This document shows positions 56,423 through 64,000 of a stretch of DNA of 64,000 nt, in pieces. The stretch's first letter is position 1, and each line of letters opens with the position of its first letter. The translations under genes and the position numbers were made by a program. The notes under the pieces are model-generated. The model was not told the origin of the DNA. It made no database searches and worked only from the letters and a program-made list of their open reading frames with translations. This DNA comes from Hyphomonas sp. (lineage in GTDB: Bacteria > Pseudomonadota > Alphaproteobacteria > Caulobacterales > Hyphomonadaceae): positions 96,230 to 160,229 of the forward strand of contig VMTE01000049.1 in the NCBI GenBank assembly GCA_013791775.1, given 5' to 3'.

Positions 56423-56575
56423 TCGCGTCCGGCCTTCGCAGGCTGACAGACGGGCGGCAGTCTCCGGACTGCCGCCCGTTGCATGTCCGGGGCAGGGACT
56501 GTAATCCCTCGGCTTTCTGCAGGAATTCGCGCATCGGTATATGGTAATCGGGCGCAAAGCACGGATCGTGCGGGC

Positions 56576-57208
56576 ATGACTGATACCGGACCCAAAAAGC
56601 GGCCCAAGGGGCCATTCGGGCGCAGCGCGCCCTATCGCGGCGCCTTTTCCGAATTCATCCGCGGCCTCTCCTGGCTGTACCTGAAGGCAACCGGCTGGCG
56701 GGTCGGCTCGGACTGGCCGGTGGACGTTCCCAAATCGGTGATCGTGGCGGCGCCGCATACGTCGAACTGGGACGGGCTGACGATGGTGGCGGTGGCCGGC
56801 TGGTACCGGGTGAAGCTGAACTGGATGGGCAAGGCATCGCTGGTGCGCGGGCCGCTCGGCTGGCTGGTCAGGCGGTCCGGCTGCGTGCCGGTGGAACGCT
56901 CCGGCGCGAATGCGGTCGTCGTGCAGATGAAGAGCGCCTTTGCGGAGCGGCCGAAGATGCACCTGGCGGTCGCGCCAGAAGGTACGCGCACGGCCAATCC
57001 GGTCTGGAAGACCGGATTCTATCATATCGCCCGTTCGGCCGGGGTGCCGTTGCTGATCGCGGTGCTCGACTATCGCTCCAAGGTGGTGCGCATCGAGGGG
57101 CCGCTGGAGACGACCAGCGACATGGCGGGCGACCTGAAACGGGTGCTCGCCTATTATGCCGAAGCGGACGGCAAGTTTCCGGAACGCTTCGTACGGCCGG
57201 ATTGGTAA
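56576..57208 (+). CDS. Lysophospholipid acyltransferase (PlsC-like)
   Basis: A 210-residue acyltransferase from MTDTGPKKRPKGPFG. The HxxxxD catalytic motif is PHTSNWDG and the phosphate-binding motif is VAPEGTRT. Members transfer acyl chains to lysophospholipids or related acceptors at the inner membrane. One short hydrophobic helix (LSWLYLKATGW) may attach it to the membrane. It follows the OmpA gene on the same strand with a 150-bp gap, so it may be separate. Confidence 0.88.
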   Translation: MTDTGPKKRPKGPFGRSAPYRGAFSEFIRGLSWLYLKATGWRVGSDWPVDVPKSVIVAAPHTSNWDGLTMVAVAGWYRVKLNWMGKASLVRGPLGWLVRRSGCVPVERSGANAVVVQMKSAFAERPKMHLAVAPEGTRTANPVWKTGFYHIARSAGVPLLIAVLDYRSKVVRIEGPLETTSDMAGDLKRVLAYYAEADGKFPERFVRPDW

Positions 57209-57213
57209 CCGCT

Positions 57214-57714
57214 CTAGCGGCAGGCCTCGGCGGCCTTGTCGATGGCGGTGGCCGATCCGTTCAGCGAGAACTTGTAGGTCACCTTGGTGCCGCGCGCGGA
57301 GGTGCCTTCGACGACGAGGCTGGCGCCCTTGCGCAGTGCCTCGACGATGGCCGGATCATCGGCGTCCTCGGCGAAGGCTTCGGCACCGGCCGGAAACAGG
57401 GTCCAGGACGAGCGGCCGACCTTGGCTTTCGGGCTGGAGCCGTCCTTGAAGTCGAAGCCGACCTTGATGCTGGGCTGAGCCTTGGCCTTGCCGGATTTCC
57501 AGCTGGTCACGTAGTACCAGACGGCGCCATGATTGGCCTTGCCGGGCGATTTGGAGGCCGCCTCGGTGGCCGCGTAGCAGATGAGGTCGCCTTCCACCGT
57601 TTCCGTGAAGACCGCCCAGTCCTTGAAACGGCCGACAGCGGCCGGTTCGGCAAAGGCGGGCGCGGCGAAAAGCATCGGCGCGATCACCAGGGCGGATCGC
57701 AGGATACGGCGCAT
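57214..57714 (-). CDS. Invasion-associated locus B (IalB) family protein
   Basis: A 166-residue exported protein from MRRILRSALVIAPMLFAAPA, a signal peptide. FKDWAVFTETVEGDLICYAA and STARGTKVTYKFSLNGS-like blocks identify the IalB family, widespread in alphaproteobacteria. It was named for a role in Bartonella cell entry, but in free-living species its function is unknown and a general envelope role is likely. It ends 5 bp from the convergent acyltransferase gene. Confidence 0.82.
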   Translation of the reverse strand: MRRILRSALVIAPMLFAAPAFAEPAAVGRFKDWAVFTETVEGDLICYAATEAASKSPGKANHGAVWYYVTSWKSGKAKAQPSIKVGFDFKDGSSPKAKVGRSSWTLFPAGAEAFAEDADDPAIVEALRKGASLVVEGTSARGTKVTYKFSLNGSATAIDKAAEACR

Positions 57715-57903
57715 GGGGCTGGGTTGCGTGCTCAATGGTCTCTTCCCATAGTCTGCTGACGGCATAACTGTAGTGGCAATCGCGGGCGGGCGCGACCTCC
57801 GGAATCACTTATAGCGCGTGTCGTACGGATGGGTTAACCGCCGTGATCGGTTTACGCCAGCGCACAGTGGAAACGCGGCGCCTGGCCTGGGGAAAGAGCG
57901 CGC

Positions 57904-58485
57904 GTGCACGATAAGATGGTCCGCACAGCCGACCTGGCCCAACGCGAGCGGCATGCGGACTGCATGAACGCGATTGCCGGGGCGCGCTCGCGCGCCGCCT
58001 TTGCGGAACTGTTCGATTTCTACGCCCCCCGTCTGAAGAGCTACATGCTGCGCCTCGGCGCGGGCGACGGCGAGGCCGAGGAACTCGCCCAGGACGTGAT
58101 GGTCACGGTCTGGCAGAAAGCGGGCCAGTATGACCGCCAGCAGGCGTCGGTTTCGACCTGGCTGTTCCGGATCGCCCGCAATCGCCGGATCGATGCGCAG
58201 CGCCGCCAGCGCCGGCCGGAACTGAACGGCGACGACCCGATGCTGCGTCCGCCCGAGATCGAACGGCCCGACGATCTGCTGGCGCAGGACCAGCGCGAGG
58301 TGCTGGTGCGCGCGGAGCTGGAGAAACTGCCGCAGGACCAGCGGATGCTGGTGCAGGCGGCCTTCTATGACGGTCTCTCGCATTCCGAGATCGCGGCGGC
58401 GTTCAACCTGCCGCTTGGCACCGTGAAATCCCGCATCCGGCTGGCTTTCCTGAGGCTCCGGGGCGGCCTCGACGACACTGTTTGA
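57904..58485 (+). CDS. rpoE: ECF RNA polymerase sigma factor (RpoE-like)
   Basis: A 193-residue sigma factor. GTG 57904 follows GGGGAAAGAG at a good distance; ATG 57916 is too far. Region 2 is FDFYAPRLKSYMLRLGAGDG with AEELAQDVMVTVWQ, and region 4 is PQDQRMLVQAAFYDGLSHSE followed by IAAAFNLPLGTVKSRIRLA. With a ChrR-like gene 68 bp downstream, this matches the RpoE-ChrR modules of alphaproteobacteria, which in Rhodobacter respond to singlet oxygen. Confidence 0.93.
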   Translation: MHDKMVRTADLAQRERHADCMNAIAGARSRAAFAELFDFYAPRLKSYMLRLGAGDGEAEELAQDVMVTVWQKAGQYDRQQASVSTWLFRIARNRRIDAQRRQRRPELNGDDPMLRPPEIERPDDLLAQDQREVLVRAELEKLPQDQRMLVQAAFYDGLSHSEIAAAFNLPLGTVKSRIRLAFLRLRGGLDDTV

Positions 58486-58553
58486 CCCCCCGGCCTTGAC
58501 GACTAAGACTTCTGGACAATGTTTCTCACACCCTACCGGATTGCTGCGCCCGA

Positions 58554-59225
58554 ATGACCGAGACCCCTACCAACCTCTTCAGTGAGCTCTACGCCGCCTA
58601 CGCGGCGGGCTGCCTTGACCCCGCCTTCGCGCTGATGGTGGAAACGCAAAGCGCGCTGCGACCGGGGATCCGCCAGTCGGTGGCGGTCAGCGAAATGATC
58701 GCGGGCGCCGTGCTGGAGACCGCGCCGGCCGCGCCGCTGAGCGAGGGCGCGCTTGACCGGGCGCTCGCCGCGATTGACGCACTGGACACCGGCGCAGAGG
58801 CATCGGTCGCGGCCGGGCGCGCCGCCGGCGAGGCGACGCAGGAAGTGCTGGCACTGCCGGAGCCGCTGCGCGGGGCCGCGCTGGAGGCCATCGGCAGGGC
58901 GGGATGGAAGAGGATGGGACGCGGATTGAAACGTCTCAGCTTGCTGAGCGACGCCGGTCTCGAAACCGAGCTTTACAGGATATCGCCCGGCGCCCGGATT
59001 CCCCACCACACCCATGCCGGCACCGAGTACACACTGGTCGTGGCGGGTGGGTTTTCCGATGAGCGCGGCAGCTATGGGCCGGGCGAGGTGATGATCAACG
59101 GCCCGGACGACTTGCACCAGCCGGTCGGGGATGAGGGCGAGGTCTGCTACGCCCTTGCGGTGCGCGATGGCGGACTGCGGTTCACCGGCATGCTGGGCTT
59201 GCTGCAGCGCCTGACGGGCGCGTGA
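58554..59225 (+). CDS. chrR: ChrR-like cupin anti-sigma factor lacking the zinc ligands
   Basis: A 223-residue protein paired with the sigma factor gene. The N-terminal anti-sigma helix bundle is recognisable (SELYAAYAAGCLDPAFALMV), but the zinc-site pattern H-x3-C-x2-C seen in ChrR is replaced by Gln32, Arg36 and Ile39, and the early histidine is absent. The C-terminal cupin keeps its metal ligands as His152, His154, Glu158 and His188, with the same spacing as the four in R. sphaeroides ChrR. It may therefore hold the sigma factor without zinc. No other known anti-sigma signature is present. Confidence 0.82.
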   Translation: MTETPTNLFSELYAAYAAGCLDPAFALMVETQSALRPGIRQSVAVSEMIAGAVLETAPAAPLSEGALDRALAAIDALDTGAEASVAAGRAAGEATQEVLALPEPLRGAALEAIGRAGWKRMGRGLKRLSLLSDAGLETELYRISPGARIPHHTHAGTEYTLVVAGGFSDERGSYGPGEVMINGPDDLHQPVGDEGEVCYALAVRDGGLRFTGMLGLLQRLTGA

Positions 59226-59762
59226 TCAGGCCCCGCTGCCCGGCTTCCGGCGATCCGGGCCAGGAACGTGTTTGCGGCGCGGGCCGTCGGGCCCGCCCGG
59301 CATGATGGGGCGCGGGGCGTGGCTGCCCATCAAGAGGTGGCGATCATACATGACGAGCGCGCCGGCGAGGCTGACATTGATGCAGAACTTGGTCGGGATC
59401 TTCACGACATGCGCGCAGCGCTCGAGGATTTCGGGCGAGAGGTTTCCCTTCTCCGGGCCGAGGATGTAAGCGGCCTGCGGCGGATGCCGGAAGGTGGGCA
59501 GCATCACAGCATCATCGGTCAGCTCGATGCCGACCAGCTGGCAACCGCGCGGAAGCTGCATCTCGTCGATGGAGTCCCACTGGTAGAAGGGAATCTGTCC
59601 GTCGCTCTTGGATGTGTCCGCCGAGTGGGCGGCCTTGATGTCCCGGGCGGCGTTGATGGAGAATACGAAGCTCGCCCCGAACGCATGACCCGTGCGCATC
59701 AGGGCGCCGAGATTGCGCGGCTTGGAGATGCGTTCGGCGCCGATGGCAAAAAAGCCGCGCAT
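59226..59762 (-). CDS. TrmH/SpoU family RNA methyltransferase
   Basis: A 178-residue SPOUT methyltransferase. The knot region is AAYILGPEKGNLSPEILERC and KFCINVSLAGALVMYDRH, with the conserved NVS...A motif at the end. It lacks the N-terminal domain of TrmH proper and probably 2'-O-methylates a tRNA or rRNA nucleotide. The gene touches chrR end to end (59225/59226) and is one base from the small membrane protein gene upstream. Confidence 0.9.
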   Translation of the reverse strand: MRGFFAIGAERISKPRNLGALMRTGHAFGASFVFSINAARDIKAAHSADTSKSDGQIPFYQWDSIDEMQLPRGCQLVGIELTDDAVMLPTFRHPPQAAYILGPEKGNLSPEILERCAHVVKIPTKFCINVSLAGALVMYDRHLLMGSHAPRPIMPGGPDGPRRKHVPGPDRRKPGSGA

Positions 59763-59763
59763 G

Positions 59764-60084
59764 TCAGATCACCCCGAAGGCAAAGCGTCCGGCGAGGATG
59801 ACCAGCAGCAGGAGGGCAGGGGCCGCCAGCGCAACCCGGCGCGCCAACGTGAGATGCGCCAGCGGCTGCGGGTACCGGGCGGACAGGAAACCTGTTTCCT
59901 CCGTGTCCGGACCGGTTCGTCCCGCGTCGTAGATGGCCGTGCGGTAGCGCGCATCGGTATGCTTGCCGCCGAATTTGTCGGCGAGCGCGCGGCGCAGCAC
60001 GATCGACAGGAGGATCCGCATCTGCGCCGCGAGGAGCACGGCAAAGCTGAGCCCGGCGACGAGTATCCAGAACAGGGTGCTCAC
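59764..60084 (-). CDS. Hypothetical MAPEG-like membrane protein
   Basis: A 106-residue protein with two membrane helices, one at the N-terminus ([20 protein letters not shown]) and one near the C-terminus ([19 protein letters not shown]). Size and end placement of helices recall small MAPEG-type proteins, but motifs are not clear. Its ATG overlaps the isoaspartyl peptidase stop (ATGA) and its stop is one base before the methyltransferase start, so it is the middle gene of a three-gene operon. Confidence 0.6.
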   Translation of the reverse strand: MSTLFWILVAGLSFAVLLAAQMRILLSIVLRRALADKFGGKHTDARYRTAIYDAGRTGPDTEETGFLSARYPQPLAHLTLARRVALAAPALLLLVILAGRFAFGVI

Positions 60085-60965
60085 AGGAAGGTCGCCACGT
60101 CGAACCGGCCGCGCGAGTCGGCGAGGCCGCGTTTCAGGCCGGAGGAGTTGAAGCCCCAGGCGAGCTCGCCGGCTGCGGAGACCGCGATCATGCCGCCATT
60201 GCCGCCGAGGCGTTTGACGTCGTCCAGCGCCCCCTGGACCGATGCGCCGAAAGGTTGGTTGCCATAGCGGATGCGGGCCGAGACATCGGCGGCGGCGTTG
60301 GCGCGGATGAAATACTCGCCGAGGCCGGTGCAGGAGACCGCGCAGCGTTCGTCCGCCCAGGTGCCGGCGCCAATGATCGGCGTGTCACCGATGCGGCCGG
60401 GCGTCTTGGAGAGGACGCCGCCTGTGGACGTGGCGGCGGCGAGGTCGCCGTAATGATCAAGCGCGACGGCGCCGACGGTGCCCATGTTCGCGCCGGGGGG
60501 CGGGACGTCTTCCTGGACGGTGTCCTCGTCGACCGCGCCGTAATAGCTGGCGGGATCCGTCACGCGGGCGAGGCCTGCGGCGGCGGCCAGGTGGGCCGCG
60601 CCCTGGCCGACGAGCATCACGTTGGGGGTGCGCTCCATCACGGCGCGGGCGGCCTGAACGGGGCTCTCGAAGCCCTGCAGCGCGCCGACGGCGCCGGCGC
60701 GGCGGGTGCGCCCGTCCATGATGGCGGCGTCAAGCTCCCAGTGACCGGCAGTGTTCGGGCTGGCGCCGCGCCCGGCGACGTAGAGCCCGGAGGCTTCAAG
60801 CTCCATCACCATCGCTTCCACCACGTCGAGCGCCGCCTCGCCGGCCGCCAGACGGTCTGCGCCGTCCCGCAACAGGCCGCGGATGTGGGCCTCTTCCGGG
60901 GAATAGTCGCGCCCGAAGATCGGTCCCGCGCCGCCATGCAGGGCCAGTGCCCAGATCTTTGCCAT
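60081..60965 (-). CDS. iaaA: Isoaspartyl peptidase/L-asparaginase (Ntn hydrolase, T2 family)
   Basis: A 294-residue precursor that cleaves itself into two subunits. The nucleophile is Thr163 in [12 protein letters not shown], preceded by an acidic linker ([12 protein letters not shown]) typical of the cleavage site. The N-terminal LALHGGAGP and the late [11 protein letters not shown]-like segment ([12 protein letters not shown]) are family features. It removes beta-aspartyl residues from damaged peptides and hydrolyses asparagine. First gene of the operon with the small membrane protein and the RNA methyltransferase. Confidence 0.93.
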   Translation of the reverse strand: MAKIWALALHGGAGPIFGRDYSPEEAHIRGLLRDGADRLAAGEAALDVVEAMVMELEASGLYVAGRGASPNTAGHWELDAAIMDGRTRRAGAVGALQGFESPVQAARAVMERTPNVMLVGQGAAHLAAAAGLARVTDPASYYGAVDEDTVQEDVPPPGANMGTVGAVALDHYGDLAAATSTGGVLSKTPGRIGDTPIIGAGTWADERCAVSCTGLGEYFIRANAAADVSARIRYGNQPFGASVQGALDDVKRLGGNGGMIAVSAAGELAWGFNSSGLKRGLADSRGRFDVATFL

Positions 60966-61062
60966 CTCTTTTGCCTCTTTCCCCTCGCGTCAGGCTTGGC
61001 GTGGGTGTGGCGCATGGCTACCGTCAGGGCGGACAAACAACAAGCCGTGAAGGGAGTGGCGC

Positions 61063-62052
61063 ATGAAAGCCGTGCTGTCGAAAACCGTGGGCGGGCCGGA
61101 GGCCCTCGTGATCGAAGATGTGGCCGTGCCCACGCCGGGCAAGGGCCAGGTGCTGATCGAGGTGAAGGCCTGCGGGGTGAACTTCCCTGATTCGCTGATG
61201 ATCCAGGACCTCTACCAGTTCAAGCCGCCGCGTCCGTTTTCGCCGGGCGGCGAAGTGGCCGGCCTCGTCTCGGCGCTGGGCGAGGGCGTCAGCCATGTGA
61301 AACCGGGCGACCGGGTGCTGGCCTCGGTGGGCAGCGGCGGGATGGCGGAATATGCCGTCGCGGGCGGTCACGGCGTGATGCCGATCCCGGACAGCATGCC
61401 GTTCGACGAGGCGGCGGCGTTCATGATGACCTATGGCACGTCCTATTACGCGCTGAAGGACCGGGCCGATCCGAAGCCGGGCGAGACGTTGCTGGTGCTC
61501 GGCGCGGCCGGCGGGGTCGGCATTGCGGCAGTCGAACTTGGCAAGGCGATGGGCCTGAAGGTGATCGCGGCCGCCTCGACCCAGGCGAAGGTCGATTTCT
61601 GCCTCTCGAAAGGCGCAGACCTCGGCCTCGTCTATGCGGCAGAGCTCGACCGCGACGGGCAGAAGAAGTTCGCCGACGACATCAAGGCGATTTCCGGCGG
61701 CGGGGTGGACATCGTGTATGACGGGGTCGGCGGCAACTATGCCGAACCGGCCGTGCGCGCGCTGAACTGGGAAGGTCGCTTCTTGGTGATCGGCTTCCCG
61801 GCCGGCATACCGAAGCTGCCGCTGAACCTGACCTTGCTGAAAAGCTGCGACGTGCGCGGCGTGTTCTGGGGCGCCGCCGTGGCGCGAGACCCGAAGGCGC
61901 ATGCGCAGAACGTCAAGGAACTGTTCGCGCTCTACGGCGCTGGCAAGATCCGCCCGCATGTTTCCAACACCTATCCGCTGGAACGCGGCGGCGAAGCCAT
62001 CCGTGAGCTGATGGACCGCAAGGCGACGGGGAAGGTGGTTGTGATCATTTGA
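61063..62052 (+). CDS. NADPH:quinone oxidoreductase-like zinc-free MDR enzyme
   Basis: A 329-residue medium-chain reductase. The nucleotide motif is LLVLGAAGGVGIAAVELGKA, with an NADPH-type pattern, and no catalytic zinc cysteines. The N-terminus (VLSKTVGGPEALVIEDV, GVNFPDSLMIQDLYQ) fits the QOR subfamily that reduces quinones or enones. GAAGGGAG lies just before the ATG. It converges with dnaK across a bidirectional terminator. Confidence 0.92.
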   Translation: MKAVLSKTVGGPEALVIEDVAVPTPGKGQVLIEVKACGVNFPDSLMIQDLYQFKPPRPFSPGGEVAGLVSALGEGVSHVKPGDRVLASVGSGGMAEYAVAGGHGVMPIPDSMPFDEAAAFMMTYGTSYYALKDRADPKPGETLLVLGAAGGVGIAAVELGKAMGLKVIAAASTQAKVDFCLSKGADLGLVYAAELDRDGQKKFADDIKAISGGGVDIVYDGVGGNYAEPAVRALNWEGRFLVIGFPAGIPKLPLNLTLLKSCDVRGVFWGAAVARDPKAHAQNVKELFALYGAGKIRPHVSNTYPLERGGEAIRELMDRKATGKVVVII

Positions 62053-62107
62053 GATGGCGAAGGCGGCCCAGTCGGCGGTGGGTGAGCGAAGTGGTGGAAG
62101 CCTGATA

Positions 62108-62139
62108 CCGCTCATCCCCGCCTGCGCGGGGATGAGCGG
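62108..62139. repeat. REP-like palindrome
   Basis: A perfect 14-bp stem (CCGCTCATCCCCGC / GCGGGGATGAGCGG) with loop CTGC. The right arm is identical to 35956-35969 between serC and serA, showing a dispersed repeat family. Confidence 0.8.
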
Positions 62140-62150
62140 AAGTCAAAAGA

Positions 62151-62182
62151 AAAACCCCGCCGGATTGCTCCAGCGGGGTTTT
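62151..62182. terminator. Bidirectional Rho-independent terminator
   Basis: AAAACCCCGC and GCGGGGTTTT pair around a 12-nt loop. A-runs and T-runs on both sides serve the plus-strand oxidoreductase gene and the minus-strand dnaK gene. Confidence 0.85.
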
Positions 62183-62205
62183 GTCTGTGTCAGGACGAGA
62201 GCCGC

Positions 62206-64000
<1,795 letters not shown>

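Noticed and set aside
57841-57870. RpoE-type promoter (TGATC) before the sigma gene
   Set aside because: TGATC is present at 57844 but no matching -10 element stands 16-18 bp downstream, so the match is too weak to report.

Overview
The window is a 64 kb piece of a GC-rich chromosome from an alphaproteobacterium, most likely a member of the Hyphomonadaceae (Hyphomonas-like). This placement is inference. It rests on protein recognition (RpoE/ChrR pair, IalB-like protein, serC-serA order with a leader of the alphaproteobacterial serC type, DnaK), on a TTAA-N7-TTAA CtrA-type box, and on high-GC codon use. Coding density is high. Genes often overlap by ATGA, and convergent genes often overlap at their 3' ends. 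Both end genes are cut by the window: a P1-family peptidase on the left and dnaK on the right.

Left part (1-16 kb). A P1 peptidase is coupled to a trypsin-like lipoprotein protease. A tRNA-Arg(ACG) follows, and its 3' 49 bp are repeated about 5 kb downstream. The repeats bound a small AT-richer island (2070-7124) with no visible integrase. It carries a LysR regulator, a CPBP membrane protease, a HEPN-type protein, small hypotheticals and a Fic protein with palindromic sites over its start. Past the island lie a frameshifted CPBP gene, a hydrolase/PadR/HAAS-type operon behind a palindrome, a sigma-like gene, a four-PAS hybrid histidine kinase, a convergent OmpR-type regulator and a PilZ protein.

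Central part (16-38 kb). The EF-P module has efp divergent from epmA-epmB; epmA appears to start at CTG. After it come a membrane protein with a degenerate CHC2-like zinc motif, a fatty acid desaturase behind a CtrA-type box, a tandem VWA pair (one cytosolic, one exported), a PAS protein, a Tricorn-type protease, an L,D-transpeptidase, a nitroreductase, GFA and SDR genes, and DUF1232 plus YhhN (coupled through CTGA). A TauD-type dioxygenase and the serC-serA serine pathway follow; serC has a leader whose last hairpin covers the ribosome binding site.

Right part (38-64 kb). Here are a PagL-like outer-membrane deacylase and purA, then a repeat-rich zone with palindromic repeats, a frameshifted gene, an NTF2-like lipoprotein between two copies of a hairpin repeat, and an AT-rich HEPN-like gene. 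A TPP riboswitch drives a membrane protein gene and thiC, and thiC carries an in-frame palindromic insertion. Further on are YbjN-like paralogues, an esterase, a cupin/LysR pair, a GGDEF-EAL protein, an MFS transporter, rlmN, an OmpA-like lipoprotein, an acyltransferase, IalB, a sigma factor with a ChrR-like partner lacking the zinc ligands, an RNA methyltransferase, an isoaspartyl peptidase, a quinone oxidoreductase and dnaK.

The most interesting items are the tRNA-flanked island with HEPN and Fic genes, the palindromic insertion inside ThiC, the TPP-controlled membrane protein gene, the ChrR-like protein without zinc ligands, and two genes that seem to use CTG starts.
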